A DNA stretch of 64,000 nucleotides from Stomorhina lunata (taxonomy: Eukaryota; Arthropoda; Insecta; Diptera; Rhiniidae): the NCBI GenBank assembly GCA_933228675.1, contig OW121745.1, positions 963,346 through 1,027,345 on the forward strand, read 5' to 3'. This document shows positions 52,153-64,000 of the stretch, in pieces (within the stretch, counting starts at the first letter, position 1; each line of letters begins with the position of its first letter). The notes beneath the pieces were generated by a model. The model worked only from the letters and a program-made list of their open reading frames with translations, was not told the DNA's origin and did no database searches. Both the position numbers and the translations under genes were made by a program.

Positions 52153-53132
52153 TGCCGCATTCAGAATGTGAACGCAATACATTCTGGAAATAGTTTAACG
52201 TCAACCGAGAACGATCGACTGCAAGCTGTGTTAAGAAATCATCGTGCAAGTTTCGCTGAAAATATTTCAGAGTTGGGTAAGTGCAATTTGGTGAAAATGG
52301 AAATCAATTTAAAGAATAACGAGCCTGTGTGTAGCAGACCATATCGTATTGCCTTCTCTAAGCGCCCCGTAGTCGACAAAATTATAAACGAACTGTTGGG
52401 AAATGGCATAATTCGTGAATCCGAATCTGAGTACGCATCGGGAATAGTGCTGGTCCAAAAGAAGAACGGAGAACACCGCCTATGCGTGGATTATAGGCAA
52501 CTGAATCGAATAACTACGAAAATACCCTACCCGATGCCTATAATTGATGAGCAATTCGCTTTGATCGCTGGAAATAAGTTTTTCACCACCCTTGACCTTC
52601 GTATGGGGTATCATCAGATTGAGATCGACGAAAATTCCCGAAAGTACACTGCCTTCGTAACCACCGGAGGACATTATGAATTTAATCGTATGCCGTTTGG
52701 CTTAGTTAACGCCCCTGCAATTTTTCAAGCCGTTATGAATCGCATAGCAAGACTAATGAATCCCGGCGAAGTTTTAACATATCTCGATGACGTAATAATA
52801 CCGAGCAAAACCGTCGAAGTGGGTATCGAACGACTGGATCGATTTCTGAGCGTTCTCGAAGGTAGTGGTCTTACTCTACGTATAGACAAATGCAATTTCT
52901 TAGTCGAAGAAATCTCTTATCTTGGTCACAAGGTTAGCGCTAATGGAATAATGCCCGGCGATAATAAAGTATGCGCCATTAAAAACTTTAAAGTACCGTC
53001 AAACGTTACCGAAGTCCGTCGTTTCCTAGGACTTACTGGATTTTTTAGAAAATTTGTTCCAACTATTCGATTATATCGCGTCCACTTACCAAGGAGTACG
53101 ATTGCGAGTTCATTCACCGCGAGGGTTCCCGT
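52153..53132 (+). pseudogene. pol: Pol: reverse transcriptase, RNase H deleted
   Basis: From the in-frame Met at 52168, the RT blocks are in order: VLVQKKNGEHRLCVDYRQL (residues ~94-112), FTTLDLRMGYHQI (catalytic Asp at 143), NRMPFGLVNAPAIFQ, and YLDD at 205-208 with Leu in place of the commoner Ile/Met/Val. SYLGHKVSANG and FLGLTGFF mark the C-terminal end. Near 53068 the frame changes, and by ~53095 the sequence jumps to residues that precede integrase (EFIHREGSR). The connection domain and RNase H, normally ~130 residues, are missing. The TAG at 52150 separates RT from protease. Confidence 0.88.
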
Positions 53133-54548
53133 ATGGCCCACGTAGACGCACTCAGTCGATCACCTGTGGAGCCGCCTAAGGAAGTCGAACCTGCTGGGTT
53201 CGTATTGAAAATTCATGGAAGCAGTGAAGACTGGGTACTCACCATGCAGTTGCAAGATGAACAATTACGTCATATAATTGCAGTTCTAAACGGTTCCGTT
53301 AAGTCCGATCAAGTTAAGCAACATAAAACCGATTATATAATTCAAAATCATCGTCTATATAGAAAAAACGAAAATGGTCCAAAATTAGTTGTCCCTAAGT
53401 CGACCAGACGGCGAATCGCTAAACTTTGCCATGACGACGTTGGACACTACGGTCTCGAGAAAACTTTAGAAAGGATTAAACAAACGTTTTGGTTCAATCG
53501 AATGCGTAAATACGTTAAGGAATACATAGCAGCGTGCGCAGAATGCTGTTACAACAAATCGAAAGGTGGGAAGCAAGAAGGAGTTTTCCACTATGGCCCG
53601 TTAGAGCCAGTCCCGTTCCGTCAGATCTACATTGACCACCTGGGTCCGTTCATTCGAAGTAAGAAGGGCAATACGCACATATTAGCCATTTCCGACGCTT
53701 TCACCAAGTTCGTAGTCGTCAAAGCCGTAAGAAATACAAAAACCGCACCCGTTATAAATGCTCTTAATGAATTAACTGGATATTTTGGATTGCCGAAAAG
53801 AATTATATCCGACCGTGGAACAGCTTTCACCTCAAAAATATTTGAAGACTATTGTGATCGAAACAACATTCAGCACGTGAAAACCGCCGTACGTACACCA
53901 AGAGCAAATGGCCAAGTGGAGACAGCGAACCAAATCGTTTTAAATTACTTACGAACTACAACAAAAGAGCCGAAAGATTGGGATCTACAGTTGCATATGT
54001 TGCAGTGGTCCGTAAATTCCCAAAGAAATAGTACGTCTGGTTTCAGTCCCAATGAACTTATATTTGATTATAAGCTGATTGATTTAGCCCAAAACCGTAT
54101 TCTCGCTGCCGTTCAAGATGACTTTCCTAACGATTCAAATTTGCCGATTGATGAAAAACGTAATCTTGCTGTCCTAAATATCGAAAAGGAGCGAGAAAAG
54201 TGGAAGAAACGATTTGATAGCAAACGCAATACTCCTACCGTATATAAGGAGAACGATTTGGTCGTACTTGGGAACGAACCTCAATCCACTGGCGAATCAA
54301 GAAAATTGGAGCCGAAGTATCGTGGCCCATACATAGTTTCCCGTGTACTTGGAAACGATCGTTACCTTATTGAGGACATTCCTGGCATTCAAATAAGCTC
54401 GAGAAAATTCTGTTCCGTTTATAGTGCCGATAAAATGAAACGATGGTGTGAGGAATCACCAGAACTTGGGTTCGAAGAAGCCGATTACGACGAGGAAGCC
54501 GAGGATGCCTTCCGTGCAGGATTGGCCGAGCTGTCAACCGCTAAATAG
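53133..54548 (+). pseudogene. pol: Pol: integrase with GPY-type C-terminus
   Basis: This 471-codon open frame begins inside the polyprotein (HVDALSRSP, the usual RNase H/integrase junction), so the Met at 53133 is not a true start. The zinc-binding HHCC is H100, H105, C135, C138. The catalytic triad is D168 (YIDHLGPF), D227 (IISDRGTAF) and E263 (GQVETANQ) with the standard 35-residue D-E spacing. A GPY-like module (LEPKYRGPYIVSRVLGNDRY) is near 380-400. No chromodomain is evident. The end is acidic and the stop lies 15 nt into the 3' LTR. This domain looks intact although the polyprotein upstream is broken. Confidence 0.9.
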
Positions 54549-54827
54549 GCAGCACTTAAAAAATATCAACCCTGTTAGCTTGAGATAAGATGGTTTTTGA
54601 ACTCAACCGTCAGTAGATATATAGAGAGAGTCGCATTGATTAGCACGAACAAAACCGTCCTGACAAAATACGTCGTAATTAGTTATTTTCCATTAAATAA
54701 AACATTTTAATGAATTATTTACTTAAATAAAACGTTTTTCTTTATATTATACAAATATTTCTGTGTCGTGGTTTATTTATTTAAAATAGTTATCGAAAGT
54801 CGTCTTATAAACTTTTCATCTTTGACA
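54532..54827 (+). repeat. 3' LTR
   Basis: Near-identical to the 5' LTR. The integrase frame terminates inside it (TAG at 54546-54548). The purine-rich stretch ACGAGGAAGCCGAGGATG (~54488-54506) is the best polypurine-tract candidate, but it lies ~26 bp upstream instead of abutting the LTR. Confidence 0.95.
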
Positions 54828-54859
54828 GTAGTAACAATAGAACAATAGAATTGGGTAAC

Positions 54860-55320
54860 CTAATGTTACTGATGAGCTCTCTCCTGTACTGATGAGCTCT
54901 CTCCTGTACTCGGTCAAGAAGTTCCAAAATAAACTTTGAAGCATCGACCCATACATGAGAGTTGTATTTCACTGGTACGCAATACATGTTTCGGAATAGG
55001 GTCTATGTAAGAGTGCAAGAGAGGGTGAAAGTGCTTATTGTTGACAGCATGGTATCCAACTCTATTGGACCACTGGAGTGCCACACTTTTCTATCGTTTT
55101 TACTTTGAAATTAGGGAACTCGTTCCCAAAACTCAAATCTTCTTACGCAATACATGTCTCAGAATAGAGTCTTTGTAGGAGCTACTCGACCGAGTGTAGA
55201 AAAGAGTGAATGTGTTCGTCGGTATGCAACTCTATTGAGCCACTGGAGTGTCACAATGTTCTATCGTCTCTAGTTACTTTGGATAGAAATCAGGGAACTT
55301 GTTCCTAAAACCCGAACTTT
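54860..55320. repeat. Short tandem duplications
   Basis: TACTGATGAGCTCTCTCCTG occurs twice in tandem near 54868-54910. A ~168-bp unit starting ACGCAATACATGT at 54977 recurs at 55145, with shared CCACTGGAGTG and AGGGAACT(C/T)GTTCC blocks. Confidence 0.8.
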
Positions 55321-55817
55321 TTACTTAATACTTGTCTTTCTCATAAACAGAACATCATTGAAAAAATGTTTATTTTAATTTTGAAAAAAAATTTAAAATT
55401 TTTTTATTTTTTGTTTTTATTTATTTTTGATTTTATTTAATTTTAGGGTTAACATCATTTTACAAAAGTTTTTGTTTTACAGGAAAAGCTTTCAGAAAAG
55501 TAATAAAATATTTCATGGCAATACTATTATATGATATTTCATTACGAAGCTTTTACTTCCAAACGAAAAAAGAAAATGAACTCAATTTAGAGCTTAATCG
55601 TTAGGCTAGTATTCGATTGCCTTCTAACGTATGACAGTTTTGTGAACAGGCTGTAAGCTTTAGGGATCAGTATAAACTATATTCCAAAAATTTTGGACAT
55701 TCAACCTACAACCAGCCGGTAGTCGAAATCAGCCGTTTTTTTTAACAAAACTTAAGATTTTGTGACTGTAAACAAATTTTTTAATGGATCTCAAAACTTT
55801 TCTTAATAAAAAAAACA
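55321..55817. other. No recognisable feature
   Basis: AT-rich spacer between the tandem duplication and a GTCY element. Confidence 0.4.
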
Positions 55818-56598
55818 AGTAAGAAAGTGCTATAGTCGGTCAAGCCCGACCATACGATACCCTTCACCACTAACGTCAAAAGTGTTATTTTTCCTGTATA
55901 AAGACAAATATTTGCTAAATTTTGTCATCATACAAACATTTTCTCAAAACATAATATTTAAGCTTCTTCCGACATTTGAGCTTATATGAGAGCTAGGGTC
56001 AAATGTGGACCGATTATCTCGAAATTTGGCAAATTGATTACAGTTATTACAAAAATTATGTATGCGAAAAATAAACTTAAAATTCCCATTATCTTACAAG
56101 CGTTTTAGTGATTTTTGTCTCATTTAGTGCGTTTTTAAAGAAAAGTTTGTATGGGAGCTATGGTCAAATGTGGACCGATTTTAACGAAATTTGGTACAGT
56201 GATTTTGGTGTACATAAGCAGTATTTGATTTAAATTTCAGAAAAAAAAATTGTGGACAATATATCAATTCCGGGAAGTGGGACCTATGGGAGGTACCATA
56301 AATAATGGACCGATTTTGACGAATTTCAATAGCCATGGTCCTATTATCAAAAAATGGCCTGTGCCAAATTTCATCAAATTATCTTTAGAATTGCGACCTG
56401 TAGTTTGATTACAAGGTTTACATGGGGGTCCAGCCAGCCAGCCAGCCAGACGGACGGACGGACATCGCTAAATCGACTCAGAAAGTGATTCTAAGCTTAT
56501 TGGTATACTAAAAGGTGGGTCTAAGACAAATGTTTCCATGCGTTACATCAGCACAAACTTATAATACCCTTTCCAACTATGGTGGTGAAGGGTATAAA
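55818..56598. mobile_element. GTCY element R5, apparently complete
   Basis: Starts AACAAGTAAGAAAGTGC with hairpin GTCGG-TCAAG-CCGAC and ATACCCTTCACCAC. It continues with two ATGGGAGCTATGG-type blocks and a CCAGCCAGCCAGACGGACGG tract (56430-56463), and closes with GGTGGTGAAGGGTATAAA. Its two ends share ACCCTTCACCA/TGGTGAAGGGT as subterminal inverted repeats, as in mini-me/HINE-type dipteran repeats. No gene. Confidence 0.75.
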
Positions 56599-57689
56599 TA
56601 TATTAAGTACAATGTTATTAAGGTCTGTTCAAAAATATGATAGAGTATTCAAAAATTCTGTATTCAAAAATTTTAACAAGTTCTGAAATTTATATTTCTG
56701 ATTTTCTTATATATAGGTCTATACTGTTTACAAAAAAGTATTTCGACCTTTTACATTACATTACAAAGTAATATTAAAAAAATATAATAACATTTTTTGG
56801 AGGCTAATATCTCCTAAACGAAAATGTTTTTTCTTATTTTTTTAAGAAGTTTGTAAAAATGTAAAAATCTATTAGATCGGTTCAAATTGGCGAAGGTTAT
56901 ACGGACCCAGAGTTTTTACATACCCAACCTTTATCCATGTCATTTCTACAGAATTTCAATGATTGAAATTATTTTCCTGGGTTTCAAAAAATGGGTTTCA
57001 AAAAATTAGATTTTTAAAAAAAATGGCAACGCCATAAAAATATAAACATTATAATTTTTTTCAAATCGGTGCTTTGCATTTTGAGAAATTTTTGTTTAAA
57101 TATATTTTTTTTACAAACTGTGAGGACCAAAAGTCCAATTGACAAGAAAGTTATTTTATACGCATTCTCATAATGTTTTCTTTTAAAAACTGTAAATATC
57201 TTTTTAATTTTTTATTAGTGAAAAAAGTAGCTATCTTTTAGGGAAAAACTCAAAAAATAGCGATATTTTTTTATGTTAGTCAACTTGCACAAAAATTATT
57301 CAGAATTTTATTAAAAATTTAAGGAATATTTTTAGATACGTCCACCAGATAAAAAAAAAGCTTAAACAAATAGGTAAAAAATCAACCCAAAAATTAATTT
57401 TTACCCAAATATCTCGAAAGCCAAAGGAGATAACCTACACATGTAAGCGATATTGTAGATATTCTCAAGGACAACTTAAATTTAAAATTTCTTTTCAATC
57501 CATCCATAAATGGATTTTTAGCGAATTTTTAAAAAGTCGAACACCCGAGGAGACCAAAGTTTAAGGTCCATCATTCACTCCCCCGACCCCTAATGGACCA
57601 GTGCATTTAAAATTCAACTTGAATGCTTCTTGAGTACCTCCAATATCTCCAGTCGATCAAAAGTTACAGAATTATTTCCAAAAAAAAGC
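56599..57689. other. AT-rich stretch, no gene recognised
   Basis: Some phrases here (AGTTACAGAATTATT, GTCCGTAAACCAC) recur near 59020-59065, so this and the next kilobase may belong to one decayed repeat. No open frame of interest. Confidence 0.4.
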
Positions 57690-58150
57690 GTCCGTAAACC
57701 ACTGTGCGCTGGTTCGAGCAGCAGTGTCAAAATATGCCTCTCCATTTAGGCCATTTATATTTATTTCAGCTATGGTTACATCACGACCGGCTACAGTTGT
57801 TTGGATAGAATTAAAATTCAGCTTTTCAGGGCTATTTATGACATTTTTGTTATTGCAATTTGGGCAATTAGACCTTTAATAACTGGATAATCCACAACCA
57901 TGATAACGCATTTTCCTGAATTTTTGGTTTTCCCTTCCTATCAGCTTCTAGCTTTTTAAACAAACGTCTGCGGTATGATTCCTTTACGGCAAAATGAACA
58001 ACGCACTAGAGCCTTTTCTGATGAGGGTATTGTATAGTGGACAGATTCGTGGTTTTCTTTTAATAACATTTCGACTTCTCGGCTTTTTCCTAAAGATCTT
58101 GAAAACTTTTCAAGCTATTCCTTGATCTCTAATAGTAACCAAAACTTGTG
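57690..58150 (-). pseudogene. Retropepsin/zinc-knuckle relic of an LTR element
   Basis: Reading leftward from ~57870 one frame gives NCPNCNNKN, then VAGRDVTIAEININGLNGEA and YFDTAARTS, an aspartic-protease active site of the DTA type. Just upstream (57870-57910) are Cys/His/Gly codons typical of a CCHC knuckle but split by a stop and frame change. Further upstream to ~58150 short basic segments (KRKPRICPLYNTLI-like) are in mixed frames. The order, Gag tail then protease, is that of gypsy-like elements. No LTRs or RT are seen nearby. Confidence 0.65.
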
Positions 58151-59463
58151 AATATATAGGTAAGTATTGTGTTTTCTGTTAGCTTTTCGGTTAACTGGGC
58201 AAATAAGCCACGTTTTCTGCAAACAAAGTAATCAGTTGACTCGAAAGCCTTTTGTTTTTCCTTATTTCAGCAAAAAATGCGGCAATCTTACCAGACACTG
58301 GGATACGATGCATTTTGATTTACTTTATATACACTACAAAGAAAACACAGTAATAGCTGGAGCAAATTTCTTCTAAAGTCTTAAGATTTTAATACAATAC
58401 TTCAATTTGAACAATAATTATAATTTGCATTTAACATTTGAGTGCAATAAAGTATACAAATATCAATATTAAATATTATTTTATTTATCTACAATCTATT
58501 TATGACTACAAATAAATATATATTTAAAGAAAAATTATGTTACATTCTTTTATTTAAAAAAAACTAGGTAATATGTAAGTATTATTAAGCAAAAATTAAA
58601 ATTAGGGCCACCCTAATAAAAATACTGTAAATACCTCAACGAGAAAAGGGGCACCCTAAGGATAACAAAATATTAAATTGCTATCCAAGGACGACTTGTG
58701 GCCCAAATTTGAGCCAAATCGGTTAAGAGGAAGTGGGTCAAAAATGAGTTGGCAGATTTGAAACAAAATAAAAATGAAAAAAATCGAAAATTGAATTTCA
58801 AGCTTAAATTTCTTAAGAACCACTGTACCGATCTTAATAAAACCTACAATCGAAAATGCGACAGATGTTATCTATTGATTAAAAAAAGAACTACTAAAAA
58901 ATCTTTAATAGTTAAAAAGTTACAGATTTTGGCCAATGAAAAACAATTCTGAACCACTGTGCGACGCCTGAAAGCTCCTTAACTACCACCGTGCCAAATT
59001 TCATTTAAATATATCCAGTCGTTCAAAAGTTAAAGAATTATTAAAAAAAGTGTCCGTAAACCACAAAAAATAACAAAATTTAAAAATTTCTTTCAGATTT
59101 GTGTTAGCGTATTGTTATCTATCGAAATCATTTACTTTTAATAAAATTTGCAGCAATAATTTTGCTGATTTTTGTCCACTGATGGTAGCACTGTGGGACG
59201 TGTACAAAAGACAAACAATTTTTGATCTTTTGTACAACCAACCCCAACGACCACACAAACGTTGCAATCAGCTTTACAACCGTGTCAAGTTTTACCGACT
59301 GTCTTTGGCTTGCTTAAGTGTTAAGTAGATGGGTAATGAGTCCAAAGACACAAGCCACGTTTGTATAGCTAGCCGCTCGATCCGAGACAGACGCTCGGTT
59401 ACAGCCGCAACTAACATGTTGGACAGAAGCTGCAGTCTCGTACTTTGGCAAGTATAATTATCA
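58151..59463. other. No gene recognised
   Basis: Contains short frames at 58167-58376, 58749-58952 and 59101-59328 without family features, and phrases shared with 57.4-57.7 kb (GTCCGTAAACCAC, CAAAAGTTA). Probably decayed repeat. Confidence 0.4.
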
Positions 59464-60783
<1,320 letters not shown>

Positions 60784-60785
<2 letters not shown>

Positions 60786-61858
60786 TTAAGACGGTCTATA
60801 TGGTACTTGTTCCTTTACAAATAATTTTTTCCTCTCAACTCGCGATCTCTCTTTGATCATTTGAAGTAGTATTAATTTGTCTATCGTGTAATAAGCAATC
60901 CTCATCAGAAAGGAAAGCGAAAGTTATTTGTTAAGCGTTTATGAACAAATTTAAAATGAATAAAAACTAAATATTTTGAATTTGAAAATATTGAAAGTGT
61001 TTTAATTAAAAAGTTTATAAAACTGACTTTAACTGGCGCCCAACGTGGGGCTGCTGAGGCAAAATTAAATATTATAATTATGAAAAAAAATTCAAATTAT
61101 AAATAAATAAAATAATTCAAAGGCGAACAAAAACAAGAATTATTAATAAAGTTTGAAAAGTTTAAAATGAATTGTGTAATTATTCAGTTTCTATTAAAAA
61201 TCGCACGTGCTTAAAAATGTATGTATGTGAAAAGAAGTGAAAAAATATTGAGAACTCCAGATTAATAAAAATCAGTTTACCTGACATCAAAACGTGTTAC
61301 GGATAATCACTTCTAAGAAACTGTGTGAAAAGTTTATTAATTGAAATCGTAAAAAAAATAATAAAAACTTAAATAAAAAAATTGGAGCAATAATTTTTTT
61401 AATATAACAAAATAATTAAAGCAATAAACTTAAACAAATATAAAACCTAATGTTTAATATAATTCGCAATTTAAGCTGCTTATTGGAAAAAAAATTACAA
61501 ATAGTAACGGTAACTCTAAAAAATAATCAATGGAATGCAAAAAAATATATAGTAAAATTTAAAAACCAAAAACCTGATTGTAAAATATAAAAGTTTATAA
61601 AAAAAAAACAAAACAACAATTAAAAATTGAGAAAAAATTCTGCGATGAAAAAAGGGCCTAAATAACGGTATAAAAATTTTAGTTTACAATTTTTCAAAAA
61701 ACTTCTGTGAATGACAAAATAAATGATTAAATTGAGAGCTAAAAAAAGTGGAACCTAAAAACGGATAAATCTGTGAGAAGACTTAAACACTAAGAGAGGT
61801 GCTGCTTAATAAGAGATCCTAAGTGAAACTTGCCTTTGCATGCGTAGTAATTTACGAA
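60784..61858 (+). mobile_element. 5' end of a tRNA-Lys-primed LTR retrotransposon
   Basis: The putative LTR 60784-61032 (AGTTAAGACGG to CTTTAAC) follows a (TA)n. Next come a primer-binding site and ~800 bp of AT-rich leader without a gag frame, cut off by an R2 copy at 61859. The AGTTA start, tRNA-Lys primer and alternating TA target fit gypsy-type errantiviruses, which is inference. AATAAAAAC at 60958 may be the polyadenylation signal. No coding part is in the window. Confidence 0.6.
61034..61051 (+). promoter_or_regulatory. Primer-binding site, tRNA-Lys
   Basis: TGGCGCCCAACGTGGGGC, an 18-base match to the classical tRNA-Lys(1,2)-type primer site, directly after the LTR. It differs by one base from the site at 36527-36544. 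Confidence 0.85.
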
Positions 61859-63352
61859 GTACCTGGTAGACCGAGCCTTGCTCGGAGCTTTATGATAAGC
61901 ATTTTGAGGAAAATTTTAAAGTTTTTATATATTTTATATAATAAAGTGCTAAAATAAATTTAGAGGAAAGACATTGTAGAAATATTCAGTTAATTTTGAA
62001 TTATTTGATTTATTTTGTCCGACCAACACATAGTTTGCATAGTTTACAGTTTAACTCATTTTGAATAATTTTGGAAATTATTCATATCAACAGAAACCTC
62101 TGTCGACTCATGCGCAACAACTTTGCTAAAAATTATAGTATGATCAAATGCACAGTTTACGATTTAATTCATTTTGAGTAGTTTTCTGTGGCGCCACCTG
62201 TCGGACTTTGCTTATTCCAATTCATAAACCTTCTTCGGCTTATCCGTAACAACTTTGCTGAAGATTATAGCATGATTAAATGTACAGCATACGATTAAAT
62301 TGACTTTGAGTAAATTTCAGTAGCGCCACCTGTCGAAATTTCTTCATACCAACTAAGAAACCTTCGTCGGCTCATGTGCAAAAACTTTGCTAAAGATTGT
62401 AGCATGATTAAATGTACAGATTACGATTAAATTGACTTTGAGTAAGTTTCCACCTGTCGGAAATTATTCATACCAACTAAAAAGCCTTCGTCGGCTCATG
62501 CGCTACAACTTTGCTAAAGATCATAGCATGATCAAATGTACAGTTTACGATTTAATTAATTTTTAGTAATTTTCAGTGGCGCCATCTGTCGGAAATTAGT
62601 CTTATCAACTTTAAAACCTTCGCCGGCTTATCCGCAACATCTTCGCTAAAGAGCATAACACAATCAAATTCACAGTTTACTATTCTATAAAGAACATACA
62701 TACAGAGAAACATTCATTTGTTTAAAATAATACTAATTTTTCCCCCTTTTTATTCCCTAATTTCTAAAAGTTCCATATGTATATTTGGTACTTTTTTGGT
62801 GCCAATTGAATTCAGTACATTTTTTTAAAACGCATTTTACATAATGTATAATGTTCCTATTCATATTACTTTGGAGATGTTAAGTTATCATTTTATCCCT
62901 TTTTTACCCATTTTGGCTCCAAAATCAAAAAAGTACCAAATACGTGTTTCATGTTTTTTTTACATCTATTGATTGCAGTACCAAGTTTCTTTCTATATTC
63001 TTTAGTTTAAAATATAAGAGTGGGTTAAAAAGGTGCCAAAAAAACTATTTTCACCCTTTTTTACCCCCTATCGGACATAGTTTCAAAAAAGTACCAAACA
63101 CCTGTCCGCTTATTTTCATAGCTGTTTAAAACGTAATTTCAATTTTGTTTCTATACCTATTACTTTAGGAGATATAGCGTTTTCGATTTTTTCCCCTTTT
63201 TACCCGTTTTTACCCTCTTAGAGGCAAAAGTTCCAAAAGTCCCTTCTTCTTCGACCTATACATCAAAAAAGATACCCACTGTCCAAATTTTATCAAAATC
63301 GTTGGAGCCGTTTTCGAGATAGCCATTCTATATATATATATATATATATATA
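61859..63352 (-). mobile_element. R2 copy interrupted by a Tc1-like insertion
   Basis: Its 3' end is at 61859 (GGTAC before T), with hairpin CCGAGCAAGGCTCGG on the minus strand. ~132-bp monomers follow, then GGTACTTTTTTG units and GAATGGCTATCTCG at ~63313-63327. Its (TA)n is broken at 63352 by the next transposon, so the 5' end lies outside the window. Confidence 0.78.
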
Positions 63353-64000
63353 CAGTGGCGAACATAACTGACTACATATCAAGTAAAAAATATTATAAAT
63401 TCAATATTTTTTGTATATAGTGAAATAGGTAAGGAATTGTAAGTAAATTAATTTCTGGCACTGTTGACTAATTAACTGTAAAACAATGAAGCAGAATATT
63501 ATTCGTAAGTAGTTAAAAATTTATTTACAAAGCAAATTTGTTCATTTATCCAGTTTTGCACGTTTTGCTTCTCTGTTTTCCAAGGTACCGTTACTTAATA
63601 TTTCTTGATTCTTTTTTTGAAGTTCTTTTAGTATTTAATATTTAGTGGTCAAGAGAACATTTTAATATTTTTTGTAAATTTTTTTTTCTTGATATTCATG
63701 AAAAATAAATAAAATGAAGAAAATTTCAATGGATGTTGAAAACAACATAGTCGCCCTAGCTGAAAAAGGTTATTCTTCCAGAAAAATTGCTGGACAAGTT
63801 GGCGTTTGTCATCAAACAGTACTTTCTATCACAAAAAAAAGAAATCTAAAGCTATCCAAAAATCGTGGTGGTCGCCCAAGATCTCTAACTGATGGTGACG
63901 CACGGCAAATGGAGCGATTGTTACGGAAAAAAGATGTTAGAACTCCTAAAGCAGCAGCAAATGCTATAAACAAGAGTGTGAGTGAATGGACTGCAAGACG
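63353..64000 (+). mobile_element. Tc1-like transposon, left part
   Basis: The terminus CAGTGGCGAACATAACTGAC follows TA, the Tc1/mariner target dinucleotide, within the TA tract of R2. The 360 bp before the transposase start is AT-rich. The right end is outside the window. Confidence 0.88.
63714..64000 (+). CDS. Tc1-like transposase, N-terminal part
   Basis: The frame is open from ATG at 63714 to the window edge (95 residues). Residues ~5-45 form the first helix-turn-helix (VENNIVALAEKGYSSRKIAG, then GVCHQTVLSITKKR). GGRPRSLT at ~53-60 is the GRPR-like AT-hook that links the two DNA-binding modules, and residues ~61-95 begin the second helix-turn-helix. The protein would bind its own TIR and cut by a DDE/D mechanism, but the catalytic domain lies beyond the window. 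No stop or frame change is seen so far, unlike most transposon genes in this window. Confidence 0.88.
   Translation, partial: MKKISMDVENNIVALAEKGYSSRKIAGQVGVCHQTVLSITKKRNLKLSKNRGGRPRSLTDGDARQMERLLRKKDVRTPKAAANAINKSVSEWTAR

Larger units (their letters stand above)
49978..54827 (+). mobile_element. Ty3/gypsy LTR retrotransposon, recent, defective
   Basis: The two LTRs (299 and 296 bp) both start TGTCAA and end TTGACA. The target duplication GTAG is at 49974-49977 and 54828-54831. The order Gag, protease, reverse transcriptase, integrase is that of Ty3/gypsy. The tRNA-Leu-type primer site suggests the mdg3/micropia side of the group, which is inference. The LTRs differ by about two substitutions and two small gaps, so insertion is recent, yet pol carries a frame change after gag, an internal stop, another frame change and loss of RNase H. 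This copy therefore cannot complete its cycle alone. Confidence 0.95.

Noticed and set aside
52480..53830. Antisense frames within pol (52480-52674, 52926-53141, 53627-53830)
   Set aside because: Shadow frames opposite conserved RT and integrase motifs.

Overview
This AT-rich eukaryotic window has no host gene that I can recognise. It looks like intergenic or heterochromatic DNA from a fly, probably a muscoid or calyptrate dipteran. The evidence is the dense set of dipteran-style interspersed repeats (GTCC/GTCT 'GTCY' microsatellites next to a conserved core ending ACCCTTCACC, elements starting AACAAGTAAG, a (TA)n-bearing class) together with hAT, Tc1, RTE-type LINE and Ty3/gypsy relics. The species is inference. 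Nearly all open frames in the window are accidental readings of repeats.

Layout. 1-6.3 kb: two fold-back elements (I at 331-1708 with a hAT-like 8-bp target duplication, II at 3.14-6.27 kb) built on a shared 29-bp satellite, with a Helitron 3' end between them. 6.3-8.7 kb: a small fold-back and diverged tandem repeats. 8.7-16.8 kb: nested transposons, with two hairpin-ended repeats (R3, R3') interrupted by a hAT relic (9239-11069, 8-bp target duplication) and by three copies of a Helitron-like repeat (R2). 16.8-19 kb: GTCY repeats enclosing a fragment of LINE endonuclease. 19.16-29.0 kb: two tandem Helitron-type elements (A and B) filled with ~150-bp monomers in a ~585-bp higher-order repeat, then the tail of an RTE-like LINE. 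29.4-31.2 kb: a long palindrome. 31.51-34.15 kb: a 4-bp-target-duplication DNA transposon carrying a broken DUF7869-type transposase gene. 34.6-41.25 kb: one R3 element split by a deleted LTR retrotransposon (35835-40335, target duplication TCGC). 42.4-45.66 kb: an inverted Helitron holding a hAT (43602-44706, target duplication ATCATAGC). 45.66-49.18 kb: two R3' copies in opposite orientation, one with a 32-bp perfect palindrome. 49978-54827: a recent Ty3/gypsy retrotransposon with near-identical LTRs, 4-bp target duplication GTAG, an unusual Gag with an N-terminal SAP-like motif and a damaged pol lacking RNase H. 55.8-58.2 kb: another GTCY repeat and a retropepsin relic. 59.46-63.35 kb: two inverted R2 copies flanking the 5' end of a tRNA-Lys-primed LTR element. 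63353-end: the start of a Tc1-like transposon with an apparently open transposase frame.

The window records insertion order. Several elements can be dated relative to each other because the empty site is present in another copy within the same 64 kb. The most notable items are the satellite-bearing fold-backs with hAT ends, the Helitrons carrying higher-order satellite arrays, the Gag-SAP gypsy element that is young yet defective, and the complete-ended DUF7869 transposon.
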